55,786 nt of DNA, taken from Helicobacteraceae bacterium. GTDB lineage: Bacteria > Campylobacterota > Campylobacteria > Campylobacterales > Sulfurimonadaceae. Location: NCBI GenBank assembly GCA_947498025.1, contig CANMJR010000018.1, positions 1-55,786 on the forward strand. The letters are read 5' to 3'. Positions 34,735 to 43,698 of the stretch are shown in pieces. The translations under genes were made by a program, and so were the position numbers. Within the stretch, counting starts at the first letter, position 1. Every line of letters begins with the position of its first letter. The notes beneath the pieces were generated by a model. That model was not told the origin of the DNA. It saw only the letters and a program-made list of their open reading frames with translations, and did no database searches.

Positions 34735-34954
34735 ATTTACAACTCCACTCTATTTTCAAACATCTCTTTAATCTCTGCCCATCATGACTTGCAAACATTT
34801 CACTGAAATTAAATATAAAACAACTTAAACTGAGGTCTAATTTATAGCTTAAATAAACTTAAAATAGGTGTCACACACACTTTCAGTAGATATTCTAAAA
34901 GGTATGTATCAAAAAATATGTATGCTATAATACTCATCAATCAAGGAGTATGAC
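34735..34954. other. Gap with a possible gene remnant and the 20-bp repeat
   Basis: On the minus strand just upstream of the ORF6N gene, one frame reads WAEIKEMFENRVEL and stops. This resembles the C-terminal end of some larger protein but is too short to assign. The 20-bp dispersed repeat lies at 34864-34883. Nothing else was seen. Confidence 0.2.
34864..34883 (+). repeat. 20-bp dispersed repeat, copy 2
   Basis: This is an exact match in the same orientation to the repeat at 25704-25723. It lies 72 bases upstream of the vapB-like start codon. Confidence 0.6.
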
Positions 34955-35188
34955 ATGACAATCAGAAAAAACTTTTTATTCGATGAAGAGATTGCAGAGC
35001 ATTTGGAAAAGATGGCAAAACAAAAAGGCATCACGCAGACTGAGGTCGTAAAAAATCTTATAGAACAAGAGTATGAAGAGTATTCCAAAGAGGAAAAAAT
35101 TGCTGCATTTTACGAATTTGCAGGAAGTGGTTCCGGACTTTGGGGTGATTTAACCATCCAAGAAGTCAAGGCAAATTGGGATGTATAA
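34955..35188 (+). CDS. Ribbon-helix-helix antitoxin (VapB-like)
   Basis: This 77-residue protein starts MTIRKNFLFDEEIAEHLEKM, followed by AKQKGITQTEVVKNLIEQEY, a ribbon-helix-helix DNA-binding fold with the beta strand at the start and two helices after. The C-terminal part (FAGSGSGLWGDLTIQEVKAN) would wrap the toxin. Its stop overlaps the start of the PIN-domain toxin by 8 bases, so the two are translationally coupled. Antitoxins of this kind repress their own promoter; an operator was not identified. The ribosome binding site is AAGGAG, 8 bases upstream. Confidence 0.82.
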   Translation: MTIRKNFLFDEEIAEHLEKMAKQKGITQTEVVKNLIEQEYEEYSKEEKIAAFYEFAGSGSGLWGDLTIQEVKANWDV

Positions 35189-35621
35189 GAGTGTTTTTTT
35201 GGACGCAAATATTTTTATAGATGCAAATGACAATAGCAGAGCAACTTATGAACAAAGTTTTAAAATAGTTCCCTTTTTGCTGAGTAAAAATATCAAAATT
35301 TACACAAGCTGCGACCTCATAACTACAATTTACTACATTCTTTCAAAAAAAGATAAACAAAAAGCACTGAGCAGTATTGAACAGATAAACAAATTTTGCA
35401 AGGTTATAGAGTTCTCGAACAAAGAGATTGAAAAAACTTGTTCACTCATGAGAGAAAACTTCAAATACAGTGATTTTGAAGACACTTTGCAATATGTTTT
35501 GGCTAAAAAACAAAATTGCGAACTTATTATCTCAAATGACAAAAATTTTTACAGTGATGATTTAGCTATTTTAAGCAGTGAAGATTTTTATAAGAGTGAG
35601 ATAGAAGGAAAGAAAGGATGA
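35181..35621 (+). CDS. PIN-domain ribonuclease toxin (VapC-like)
   Basis: The 146-residue product is a PIN-domain protein, the toxin of VapBC-type modules, which cleaves RNA. The conserved first acidic residue is in VFLDANIFID near residue 8, followed by the central acidic cluster in FKYSDFEDTLQYVLA and the last in IISNDKNFYSDD. Length is near the family norm (about 130-145). It is translated from a start inside the antitoxin gene, and its own end overlaps the start of the lipoprotein gene by 4 bases, so all three are probably one transcript. Confidence 0.85.
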   Translation: MYKSVFLDANIFIDANDNSRATYEQSFKIVPFLLSKNIKIYTSCDLITTIYYILSKKDKQKALSSIEQINKFCKVIEFSNKEIEKTCSLMRENFKYSDFEDTLQYVLAKKQNCELIISNDKNFYSDDLAILSSEDFYKSEIEGKKG

Positions 35622-36091
35622 TTAAAATATCTTATTTACTCGTTTTAATGCTTCTCTTTAGTGCATGTAGTGTAAAAAATTACGAGCAGACCAAAACAAA
35701 AGTTCTCATTATAAAATCGCCAAAAATCAAGTTTGCGGATATCGGTTACATACGAAACAGCAACGAAAAAATTGAGCTTGAACTCTTTATTGCCGGAAAG
35801 TGTATAGATAGAATAAGTGTAAATACTCTTATCTGTGTGAGCGACGGATGCATGAGTAAAAGCAGTTTTAATAAGGATTATTTGAGTGCTTTTTATGATG
35901 AGGATGTTTTGCAAAATATACTCCTAGGCGCACCGATTTTTGGCGGTAAGAACAGAGTGAAAACCGAAGATGGTTTTGAACAAAATATAAGTGACGTAAA
36001 TATGGAGATAAGCTACAAAGTGACTTTGCATGCAGTCTCATTTAAAGATAAAAAAAACAATATTATTTTTAATATAAAAGATACAGAATAA
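35618..36091 (+). CDS. Small lipoprotein in the VapBC transcript
   Basis: The 157-residue product begins MIKISYLLVLMLLFSACSVK with a lipobox (LFSAC), so Cys17 is probably lipidated. The mature part is mixed alpha/beta with two further cysteines (Cys near residue 68 and 73 in NTLICVSDGCMSK) that could form a disulfide. Its ATG overlaps the PIN-toxin stop (ATGA). The family is not recognised. Co-transcription with a toxin-antitoxin pair may be accidental; the downstream nfo gene is on the same strand 53 bases away. Confidence 0.7.
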   Translation: MIKISYLLVLMLLFSACSVKNYEQTKTKVLIIKSPKIKFADIGYIRNSNEKIELELFIAGKCIDRISVNTLICVSDGCMSKSSFNKDYLSAFYDEDVLQNILLGAPIFGGKNRVKTEDGFEQNISDVNMEISYKVTLHAVSFKDKKNNIIFNIKDTE

Positions 36092-36101
36092 GGAAATAAC
36101 A

Positions 36102-36158
36102 GTGAGTAATATAAGAATTAAAATTCAATGCAGCGAGGCACTAAATGCCGAGTCGTAA
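36102..36158 (+). CDS. Possible 18-codon leader overlapping the nfo start
   Basis: A GTG start at 36102 behind AAGGAA (6 bases away) opens an 18-codon frame ([18 protein letters not shown]) whose TAA at 36156-36158 lies 11 bases inside the nfo coding region. The nfo ATG itself has only a weak ribosome binding site. This could couple nfo translation to a leader peptide. The evidence is limited to position and ribosome binding site strength. Confidence 0.3.
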   Translation: MSNIRIKIQCSEALNAES

Positions 36159-36996
36159 ATTTGTAGGAGCACATGTAAGTGCGAGTGGCGGGGTTTTTAA
36201 TGCGGTTACAAATGCAGTGGCAATCGGTGCAAAGGCGTTTGCACTTTTTACAAAAAACCAGAGACAGTGGAACGCGAAGCCGCTTGATGCAGAGACAATA
36301 GATAAATTTAAGAAGGCTTTGGCAGAGAGTGGGATTTTGCCTCGTCATATACTTCCACATGACAGCTATTTGATAAATTTAGGGCATCCTGAGGATGAGG
36401 CAAGAGAAAAATCTATGGAGGCTTTTTTGGATGAGGTGCAGAGATGTGAGCTTTTGGGGCTTGACAGACTCAACTTTCATCCGGGAAGTCATCTCAAAAA
36501 AATAAGTGAAGAGGCATGTTTGAGTAAAATTGCAGAGGCTATGAATTTTACCCTTGATAAAACAAGCGGAGTTTCTCTTGTGCTTGAAAACACCGCAGGG
36601 CAGGGAAGCAATCTTGGCTGGAGATTTGAGCATTTGGCACAAATCATTGATAAAATCGAAGACAAATCTCGTGTGGGTGTCTGCATCGATACCTGCCATA
36701 TGTTCACCGCAGGGTACGATATACGAACAAAAGAGGCTTACGACAGAACATGGGCTGAGTTTGAAAAAGTGGTTGGTTTTAAGTATCTTATGGGAATGCA
36801 CATAAACGACTCAAAACCGGATTTGGGGAGCCATGTGGACAGACACCATTCGTTAGGTCAAGGGAAAATCGGCTTGGATGCTTTTAAATTTATTATGAAC
36901 GATGATCGAATGAACAACATTCCTCTGATACTTGAGACGATTGATGAGACGCTTTGGAGCGAGGAGATAAAACTTTTGTACTCTTTTGAAAATTAA
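36145..36996 (+). CDS. nfo: Endonuclease IV (AP endonuclease)
   Basis: Nfo (283 residues) cuts DNA at abasic sites and 3'-blocked ends in base-excision repair, using three zinc ions. The zinc-binding residues are seen in the family motifs: [12 protein letters not shown] (His near residue 10), the histidine-rich [23 protein letters not shown] with the metal Glu, [15 protein letters not shown], and [20 protein letters not shown]. Length matches the family (280-290). An apparent short leader overlaps its start. Confidence 0.95.
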   Translation: MPSRKFVGAHVSASGGVFNAVTNAVAIGAKAFALFTKNQRQWNAKPLDAETIDKFKKALAESGILPRHILPHDSYLINLGHPEDEAREKSMEAFLDEVQRCELLGLDRLNFHPGSHLKKISEEACLSKIAEAMNFTLDKTSGVSLVLENTAGQGSNLGWRFEHLAQIIDKIEDKSRVGVCIDTCHMFTAGYDIRTKEAYDRTWAEFEKVVGFKYLMGMHINDSKPDLGSHVDRHHSLGQGKIGLDAFKFIMNDDRMNNIPLILETIDETLWSEEIKLLYSFEN

Positions 36997-37043
36997 GTCT
37001 ATCTTGTGTAGTATGAGCAAATAAAAAAAAATAAGGGTATTCA

Positions 37044-38321
37044 TTGACAAAAATTAAAAATCAGTACAGTAAATCACTCAATGATTTATGTAAAAAATTA
37101 GTGTTGCTCTCTGTGGCTAGTTCTTCTGTTTTAATGGCAGGCGGATATAAAATACCGGATACTTCTCTGGACGGAATTGCACTCTGCGCGGCAAATGTAG
37201 CCCATGCAAGCGGAGCCGATGCAGCCTACTATAATCCTGCAAACATGAATTTTATGCATGATGAGAACACTTTGGAAGTTGATGTCATGAGTATTGCTCT
37301 GAGCGATATTAATTATCAAGGTTCCTACACGAGCAGTGCAGGTGCGACCACAACCGGACACAATTTGGATTCCCAAAAAGAGCATTTTTTTATTCCCTCG
37401 CTTCACTATGTTTCAGCCAACATGAGCGGTACCCGTTTTGGATTGAGTATATTATCTCCTGCCGGTCTCTCCAAAAGATGGGAGACTCAACCGGCAAAGA
37501 GCAGTGCAGAGGAGTTTACACTTAAAGTTGTTGAGATAAATCCGAGCGTCTCCTTTTTGGTCAGTAACAAAGTTTCTGTCGGGTTGGGATTTAGAGCACT
37601 CTACTCTGAGGGTGCGGTAAAAGCTTCTTACCCTACCGTTTACTCGCAAGACATGAAGGGAGATTCTATTGATTACGGATACAACGCAGCACTCTCCTAT
37701 AAACCGACATCGGAGCTGGATATAGCTTTCACATACAGATCACAGGTGAATTTAACGGAGGAAGGAAAAGCGACTCTCTTTTATGATGCAAACGGTCCTG
37801 CTGCCGGAGGCGTTGCGCTGAACAGCAAATATGATACAGGCGTTACAATCCCGATTCCTGCGACCATGTCATTAGCAGCGGCATATACATTTCCAACTAA
37901 AACAACCCTTGAGTTAGTCTATGAGAGAAACATCTGGTCTGCTTACAGCGAGCTTGATTTTAATTATGCAAACCCGACTGCTGAAGCTGTTTTTGGAAGC
38001 GTAAAACAAAAAAACTGGAATGACACAAACACATTCCGTCTGGGCATCACACAAGAGTTGGAGAACTTCACGCTTATGGCGGGTGCCGTTTTAGACAAGA
38101 CCCCCGTTCCTGTTGAAACAATCGGTTTTGAACTTCCTGATTCAAACTCTCTCTCTGTATCACTCGGCGGTAGATACCAGATTACCCAGAAGGTAAACAT
38201 AGGTTTAGCAGCACTCTACTCTATGCGGGAAGATAGAGAGGTCGCCAATGCAAGCCTGTCGGGCGAATTTACAAACTCAAAAGTACTCGCCCTATCCACT
38301 GGGTTAGAATATAAATTTTAA
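37044..38321 (+). CDS. FadL/OmpP1/TodX-family outer-membrane transporter
   Basis: The 425-residue protein starts with TTG at 37044 behind AAGGG, followed by a signal peptide (KLVLLSVASSSVLMA). The mature N-terminus GGYKIPDTSLDGIALCAANV, then AHASGADAAYYNPANMNFM is the classical FadL hatch region (NPA motif). The rest is a 14-strand barrel ending in a C-terminal Phe (GLEYKF). FadL proteins carry hydrophobic molecules across the outer membrane. The substrate is unknown here. The AAA+ ATPase gene follows 8 bases later, suggesting one operon. Confidence 0.9.
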   Translation: MTKIKNQYSKSLNDLCKKLVLLSVASSSVLMAGGYKIPDTSLDGIALCAANVAHASGADAAYYNPANMNFMHDENTLEVDVMSIALSDINYQGSYTSSAGATTTGHNLDSQKEHFFIPSLHYVSANMSGTRFGLSILSPAGLSKRWETQPAKSSAEEFTLKVVEINPSVSFLVSNKVSVGLGFRALYSEGAVKASYPTVYSQDMKGDSIDYGYNAALSYKPTSELDIAFTYRSQVNLTEEGKATLFYDANGPAAGGVALNSKYDTGVTIPIPATMSLAAAYTFPTKTTLELVYERNIWSAYSELDFNYANPTAEAVFGSVKQKNWNDTNTFRLGITQELENFTLMAGAVLDKTPVPVETIGFELPDSNSLSVSLGGRYQITQKVNIGLAALYSMREDREVANASLSGEFTNSKVLALSTGLEYKF

Positions 38322-38329
38322 GGATTTTT

Positions 38330-40066
38330 TTGAAAATATTAGTTGATTTTTTATCGCAAAAGAAGATTGAAGAGTCTGAAATATTTGCGCATCTTAAGTG
38401 TAGTCATGACGAGGCTCTGATGCTTCAGAATTTGACTAAAAAATATGTTGAGGGTCAGGATGATATTTTGATTCTGGAACTTTTGCAAGATTTGTATCCG
38501 ACGGAAAAATATAAGCATTTGAGCCATCTAAAAGAGTTGAAAAATCTCTTGGAACTCGGTTGGCTGCATCAGCAGAGTTTTACTCCCATGAAGATGTCGG
38601 AGGTTACTCCGCTGGAGCTTTTAAATACCGCGATAGGACTTACTCCGTCGTTTTTAAAACTTCTTCAAGACGGAACCTTAGAGAGTGAACTACCAGATAT
38701 TAAGCCCTACGGCGATCATTTGGAGTATCTGCAAGACCAGTTTTTTAGAATTGAGCTGTACCAAAAAATGAGTGTGATTCGTCAAAATACGCATGAACAC
38801 TCTCTTGGAATTGATAGAATTCAAAATAAACTCAAACTTCTAGAAAAACGCATTGAAGACCGTATTAAACAAACTTCAGAGAGTTTGGTTTTGGACAAAT
38901 TTTTTAAACAGAAGAAGATGACAAATTACGAGCAGGTGCTGTTTATAGCTCTTCTTCGTGAGGAGTACAGCTCAACCGATTCTTCCCTCCGAGAGATGAA
39001 TACCCTGATAGATTTAATCTCTTTTGATGAGTATGAACGCATAAAAAACCGCTCACTATTGGAAGACGGCTCAAACCTTATTAGTTCCGGAATTATTGAT
39101 TATGAGGAGATGTTAAACCCTTTTGGCGGAATATCAAGAGCATTTTACATAGTGGATGAGGTGCTTCAGAGCATAATACATCCGCAAAAAAATAAAAAAG
39201 TCCGCCGTTTAAAGCTCAATGCAATTATGGATGAGCAGGATATTTTTGAGCTTATAGAGCCTGAGACTTCGCTCTCTGATGTAGTTTTAAACAAAAAAAC
39301 AGAAGAGACTCTGCAAAACCTGATGAGACAAGTGGACAAAGAGGTTATAAACCGCCTTGTTGAGTGGGGCGTAAAAGACAAAAAAAGCGGAATTGACGCA
39401 AGGATTATCTTTTACGGAGCCGCCGGAACAGGAAAAACCATGACGGCTTATTCGCTGGCAAAGTCTCTAAAAAGACAGGTTTTAGCCTTTGATTGTTCAA
39501 AAATTCTCTCCATGTATGTGGGCGAGAGCGAAAAAAATGTAAGAAAAATCTTCGATACATTTTACGATTTATGCGAAAAAACAAAATCAGAGCCGATACT
39601 GCTCTTAAATGAAGCAGACCAGTTCTTAAGTTCCCGTTCTAGCGGCATAAGTTCAAGTGCCGACCAGATGCACAATCAGATGCAAAATATTTTTTTAGAG
39701 CAGATTGAGAAGTTTAAAGGGATGCTTATCGCTACGACAAATCTGCTTGAAAACATAGACAAAGCCTTCTCAAGAAGATTTAACTACAAGATAGAGTTTA
39801 AGAAGCCGGATGAAGCACAAAGGGCGGAGCTATGGAGAAAAATGCTGCCGATTGACGCTCCGTACGAAAAAGATTTTGACGGGGCACCTTTATCGAAATA
39901 CTCTCTCACCGGCGGGCAGATAAATCTTATCATAAAAAACACAGCTTATAAAGTGGCTGTGAGAAAAAAGCCTATTTTCACACTTGCCGATTTCGTAGAA
40001 GAGATTAACAGAGAAAAAGATGCAAATTTCGACAGCGAAAAATCGATGGGATTTTTGAACCACTGA
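38330..40066 (+). CDS. AAA+ ATPase
   Basis: The 578-residue protein has a C-terminal AAA+ domain (residues about 340-520): Walker A GAAGTGKTMTAYSLAKSL, then LSMYVGESEKNVRKIF, Walker B-like LLLNEADQFLSSRSSG (Asn-Glu-Ala-Asp rather than the usual Asp-Glu-Ala-Asp), sensor 1 GMLIATTNLLENIDKAFSRR and sensor 2. The first 330 residues are helical and unrecognised and may be a substrate-binding part. The replaced first acidic residue in Walker B may weaken ATP hydrolysis. The start is TTG at 38330 behind AAGGA. It is linked to the FadL gene by an 8-base gap and ends exactly where hairpin element copy D begins. Confidence 0.82.
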   Translation: MKILVDFLSQKKIEESEIFAHLKCSHDEALMLQNLTKKYVEGQDDILILELLQDLYPTEKYKHLSHLKELKNLLELGWLHQQSFTPMKMSEVTPLELLNTAIGLTPSFLKLLQDGTLESELPDIKPYGDHLEYLQDQFFRIELYQKMSVIRQNTHEHSLGIDRIQNKLKLLEKRIEDRIKQTSESLVLDKFFKQKKMTNYEQVLFIALLREEYSSTDSSLREMNTLIDLISFDEYERIKNRSLLEDGSNLISSGIIDYEEMLNPFGGISRAFYIVDEVLQSIIHPQKNKKVRRLKLNAIMDEQDIFELIEPETSLSDVVLNKKTEETLQNLMRQVDKEVINRLVEWGVKDKKSGIDARIIFYGAAGTGKTMTAYSLAKSLKRQVLAFDCSKILSMYVGESEKNVRKIFDTFYDLCEKTKSEPILLLNEADQFLSSRSSGISSSADQMHNQMQNIFLEQIEKFKGMLIATTNLLENIDKAFSRRFNYKIEFKKPDEAQRAELWRKMLPIDAPYEKDFDGAPLSKYSLTGGQINLIIKNTAYKVAVRKKPIFTLADFVEEINREKDANFDSEKSMGFLNH

Positions 40067-40247
40067 TGTTACGCACCTAAACGAACGCGTCCGTTTAGGT
40101 GGCAGGGACAAATTGTCCCTTGCATCCCCCTAAAGCTACAAAACAAGAGAATCGTTTTTCGCATAGCGAAAATGTTTCTTTAGAAAAAACTTTGTTTTTC
40201 GAGAATAATAAGGTTTTTGTGCACTTTTTCGTTTAAGTGCGTAACGT
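40065..40247 (-). repeat. Dispersed hairpin element, copy D (long form)
   Basis: On the plus strand it runs from GATGTTACGCAC, which overlaps the TGA stop of the AAA+ gene, to GTGCGTAACGT. The GTTACGCAC and GTGCGTAAC termini are perfect inverted repeats. It contains ACCTAAACG..CGTTTAGGT, AGGGACAAATTGTCCCT, and the long-form block with TTTTCGC-tat-GCGAAAA. The first stem has two base pairs changed on both arms relative to copies B, C and E. It lies between the AAA+ gene and glnA. Confidence 0.7.
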
Positions 40248-40330
40248 ATTAGTGTATAACTTAACGAAACATTATGGCAAGATGATTATTTTTTAGGCAT
40301 CATTAATTATTTTATTGAAAAAAAATCAGA

Positions 40331-40336
40331 TATACT
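40331..40336 (+). promoter_or_regulatory. Candidate -10 box of glnA
   Basis: TATACT lies 31 bases before the glnA start codon, followed by a good ribosome binding site (AGGAGA). A -35 hexamer is not evident. Confidence 0.4.
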
Positions 40337-40366
40337 AAATGCCAGATTTAAATCAGGAGAAAATAC

Positions 40367-41797
40367 ATGGGAAAATTTGTTAATAGTGTAGAAGAGTTCT
40401 TTTCGTTTTGTGAAGACAATGATGTTCAGTTTGTAGATTTTAGATTTACAGACATTAAGGGTACATGGCACCATGTTACTTACAGAATGAGTGCTGTAAC
40501 TGCTGGTCATTTTGAAGGCGGTTTACCGTTTGACGGTTCTTCGATTGATGCATGGCAACCAATTAACAAATCTGACATGCTTCTAAAGCCTGATGCCGGT
40601 TCTGCATTTATGGATCCATTCACTGCTGATCCAACTATCATCGTTTTCTGTGATGTTTATGATATTTACAAAAAACAAGCTTATGAGAGATGTCCACGTT
40701 CAATCGCAAAAGCTGCTCTAAAACATGCTGAGTCTTTGGGGATTGCAGATGCTGCATACTTTGGACCTGAGAATGAGTTCTTTGTATTTGATGACGTAAA
40801 ATTTATTGACAATATCAACGAAGCCGGTTACAAAATCGATACGGAAGAGGGTGGATGGAATTCTAACACTACTTATCCGGATAGCTACAATAATGCACAC
40901 CGTCCAGGAACAAAGGGCGGTTACTTCCCGGTAGCTCCAACAGATACAGGCGTAGATATGCGTGCTGAGATGATGATGATTATGGAACAAATCGGTCTTG
41001 AAGTTGTTCTTGGTCACCACGAAGTTGCACAAGGTCAACACGAAATTGGTGTCGTTTTCTCTGACATCATCGGTGCAGCGGATAATGTTCAAAAATATAA
41101 ATATGTTGTAAAAATGGTAGCTCACCTAAACGGTAAAACAGCTACATTTATGCCAAAGCCAATGTTTGGTGACAACGGTAACGGTATGCATGTACACCAA
41201 TCACTGTGGAAAGAGGGTAAAAACCTTTTCTATAAAGAAGGGAACTATGCAAACATCTCTGAAATGGGTCTTAACTATGTTGGCGGTATTTTTAAACATG
41301 CGCGTTCAGTTGCAGCGTTTACAAATCCTACAACTAACTCATATAAAAGATTATTACCGGGGTTTGAGGCTCCAAGCGTATTAACTTACTCTTCTCAAAA
41401 CCGTTCTGCATCTTGCCGTATTCCTTATGGTGCCGGTGAAAAAGCAACTCGTATTGAGATGAGATTCCCAGATTCTACAGCTTGCCCTTACCTTGCATTT
41501 GCAGTTATGATGATGGCTGGACTTGACGGTATCCAAAGCAAAGAGATTCCAATCGGTCCAATGGATGAAGATTTATATGAATTATCTCTTGATGAAATTC
41601 GTGAAAGAGGTATTCCTCAAATGCCACATACACTTCGCGGTTCATTAGAGTCACTTTTCCGTGATAATGACTACTTAAAACCTGTTTTCACAGATGAGTT
41701 TTTAGAAGCATACAGACACTACAGATTTGAGAGAGATGTATGGCCGGATGAAGGTCGTCCAACTGCGTACGAGTTTAAAACTACTTACCAGTGCTAG
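40367..41797 (+). CDS. glnA: Glutamine synthetase, type I
   Basis: GlnA (476 residues) makes glutamine from glutamate, ammonia and ATP as a cytoplasmic dodecamer. Motifs are intact: the N-terminal latch region ([20 protein letters not shown]), FDGSSIDAW, the [10 protein letters not shown] catalytic glutamate, [10 protein letters not shown] with the glutamate/ATP-binding loop, [17 protein letters not shown] and NRSASCRIP. The tyrosine that is adenylylated in enteric enzymes is present in DEDLYELS. It is monocistronic, with a likely -10 box upstream and a strong terminator downstream. Confidence 0.97.
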   Translation: MGKFVNSVEEFFSFCEDNDVQFVDFRFTDIKGTWHHVTYRMSAVTAGHFEGGLPFDGSSIDAWQPINKSDMLLKPDAGSAFMDPFTADPTIIVFCDVYDIYKKQAYERCPRSIAKAALKHAESLGIADAAYFGPENEFFVFDDVKFIDNINEAGYKIDTEEGGWNSNTTYPDSYNNAHRPGTKGGYFPVAPTDTGVDMRAEMMMIMEQIGLEVVLGHHEVAQGQHEIGVVFSDIIGAADNVQKYKYVVKMVAHLNGKTATFMPKPMFGDNGNGMHVHQSLWKEGKNLFYKEGNYANISEMGLNYVGGIFKHARSVAAFTNPTTNSYKRLLPGFEAPSVLTYSSQNRSASCRIPYGAGEKATRIEMRFPDSTACPYLAFAVMMMAGLDGIQSKEIPIGPMDEDLYELSLDEIRERGIPQMPHTLRGSLESLFRDNDYLKPVFTDEFLEAYRHYRFERDVWPDEGRPTAYEFKTTYQC

Positions 41798-41815
41798 GCA
41801 CACTTTTATTTAAAT

Positions 41816-41839
41816 GCTAAAGGAATTTATTCCTTTAGC
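41816..41839 (+). terminator. Intrinsic terminator after glnA
   Basis: A perfect 10-bp stem GCTAAAGGAA / TTCCTTTAGC with a 4-base loop TTTA lies 18 bases after the glnA stop codon, followed by TGCCACTCTTCTTTT, which is T-rich. Confidence 0.8.
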
Positions 41840-41917
41840 TGCCACTCTTCTTTTAGAATAATCTTACAACAACCAACTATTTATCAATCTCATTCATTTC
41901 TGTAATTTTAAATTTGA

Positions 41918-41923
41918 TATAAT
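41918..41923 (+). promoter_or_regulatory. -10 box of leuA
   Basis: A perfect TATAAT lies 60 bases before the leuA start, after the glnA terminator. A leader of about 50 bases would result. There is no clear -35. Confidence 0.45.
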
Positions 41924-41982
41924 TCCGTTTAAGGTAGTTATGTAAGAGTGTACTATCAAATTTCAAGTTTAAAGGATTCAAA

Positions 41983-43641
41983 ATGAATCAAACAATGCAA
42001 GGTAAATATAAACCTTACCCTCAAATAGATTTGCCAAATCGTATATGGCCGACAAAAACGATAACAACTGCTCCCGTATGGTGTAGTGTTGATTTAAGAG
42101 ACGGAAATCAGGCTCTTATCAACCCTATGAATATGGAAAAAAAACTTGAACTTTTTACACTCTTACTCAAACTCGGTTTCAAAGAGATAGAGGTTGGTTT
42201 TCCATCCGCTTCCAAAGTAGAGTTTGACTTTTTACGCCGCCTTGTGGATGATAAACTTATTCCTGAGGATGTGACAATTCAGGTTTTGGTTCAGGCAAGA
42301 GAACACCTTATTGCTAAAACTTTTGAAGCATTAAAAGGTGTTAAAAAAGCGACTGTTCATTTGTATAACTCCACCTCGGTAGCCCAAAGAAAGATAGTTT
42401 TCGGCATGTCAAAAGAGGAGATTATCTCCCTTGCGATGGAGGGTGTTGACTTAGTGAAGAAGTATGAAAAAGAGCATGAGGGCAAAATTTTCTTAGAGTA
42501 TTCACCTGAAAGTTTTACGGGAACCGAGTTGGAGTTTGCAGCGGAAATTTCAAATGCCGTAACGCACAGATGGGGAATTTCACCGACAAGAAAAGTTATT
42601 ATTAACTTGCCGGCAACGGTTGAGATGGCAACGCCGAATATTTATGCTGATCAAATAGAGTGGATGGCAAGACATTTGGATAACCGTGAAAATGTCATTA
42701 TTTCAACACACACGCATAATGACAGAGGGACATCAATTGCAGCGACTGAGTTGGCTCTTTTGGCGGGCGCGGACAGAGTGGAGGGAACACTTTTGAGCAA
42801 CGGCGAGAGAACCGGAAATGTGGACATTATAACTCTAGCACTCAACTTGACAACCCAAGGCGTTGACTCTAAACTAAACTTTACAGATATAAATGAAGTT
42901 TTGGATGTAGTTGAGAGATGTACAGAGTTGCCAACACACCCTCGTCATCCCTATGTTGGCGAATTGGTTTATACGGCGTTTTCGGGCTCACACCAAGATG
43001 CCATAAACAAGGGACTTGCATACCAAAAAAACAAAGAGGACAACTTCTGGGAAGTTCCCTACCTTCCAATCGACCCTACGGATTTGGGAAGAACTTATGA
43101 GAGCATCATCCGTATAAATTCTCAATCCGGCAAGGGTGGAATCGCCTACATTTTGGAAAAAAACTACGGCTATCAGCTTCCAAAAGCGATGCATCCGGAG
43201 ATCGGTCGCACAGTTCAGGGGGTAACCGATGAGAAGGGGAGAGAGTTAGAGCCGCAGGAGATTTTAAAAATATTTGATGATAGCTACTTCAACATGAAAG
43301 AGCATATCTCTTTGATAGACATAACGCTCTCTTCGGGCAAAAAAGTTTCAACATGCTCTTTGACATACGGCTATAACGGGGAAACTATAACGGCAAACGG
43401 AGAGGGAAACGGTCCGATAGATGCATGTAAAAATGCTCTCATGAAGGATTACAAAAACGAGTTTACAATCAACTCCTACTTTGAGCACTCCCGCGGCGAC
43501 AAAAGCTCTGCGGAAGCCGTTGCATACATAGAGATACAGAGCAAAAACATACTCTCATGCTTTGGCGTAGGTGTTGACAGCGACATAACAACAGCTTCTA
43601 TTAAAGCCATGTTCTCAGCACTCAACAGAGCATTTCACTAA
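41983..43641 (+). CDS. leuA: 2-isopropylmalate synthase (long LeuA type)
   Basis: LeuA (552 residues) condenses acetyl-CoA with 2-oxoisovalerate in leucine synthesis. Its start (NRIWPTKTITTAPVWCSVDL, then RDGNQALINPM) matches the longer TIGR00970-like group, also found in fungi and actinobacteria, rather than the shorter typical bacterial LeuA. Catalytic metal-binding residues appear in SVDLRDGNQ and in STHTHNDRGTSI. The C-terminal 130 residues (ISLIDITLSSGKKVSTCSLT onward) are the leucine-sensing regulatory domain, so feedback inhibition is likely. Confidence 0.93.
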   Translation: MNQTMQGKYKPYPQIDLPNRIWPTKTITTAPVWCSVDLRDGNQALINPMNMEKKLELFTLLLKLGFKEIEVGFPSASKVEFDFLRRLVDDKLIPEDVTIQVLVQAREHLIAKTFEALKGVKKATVHLYNSTSVAQRKIVFGMSKEEIISLAMEGVDLVKKYEKEHEGKIFLEYSPESFTGTELEFAAEISNAVTHRWGISPTRKVIINLPATVEMATPNIYADQIEWMARHLDNRENVIISTHTHNDRGTSIAATELALLAGADRVEGTLLSNGERTGNVDIITLALNLTTQGVDSKLNFTDINEVLDVVERCTELPTHPRHPYVGELVYTAFSGSHQDAINKGLAYQKNKEDNFWEVPYLPIDPTDLGRTYESIIRINSQSGKGGIAYILEKNYGYQLPKAMHPEIGRTVQGVTDEKGRELEPQEILKIFDDSYFNMKEHISLIDITLSSGKKVSTCSLTYGYNGETITANGEGNGPIDACKNALMKDYKNEFTINSYFEHSRGDKSSAEAVAYIEIQSKNILSCFGVGVDSDITTASIKAMFSALNRAFH

Positions 43642-43647
43642 AATATT

Positions 43648-43676
43648 GAAGCAAAAGAAACTTCTTCTTTTGCTTC
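43648..43676. terminator. Bidirectional terminator between leuA and the zinc-ribbon gene
   Basis: A perfect 12-bp stem GAAGCAAAAGAA / TTCTTTTGCTTC with loop ACTTC lies 6 bases after the leuA stop and 22 bases beyond the stop of the opposite-strand gene. With convergent genes on both sides it can serve both. Confidence 0.7.
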
Positions 43677-43698
43677 TCGCAACTCTGGCTTCTCTATC

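Noticed and set aside
40718-41125. 135-codon minus-strand ORF inside glnA
   Set aside because: It is a shadow of a fully conserved gene and has no protein-like features.
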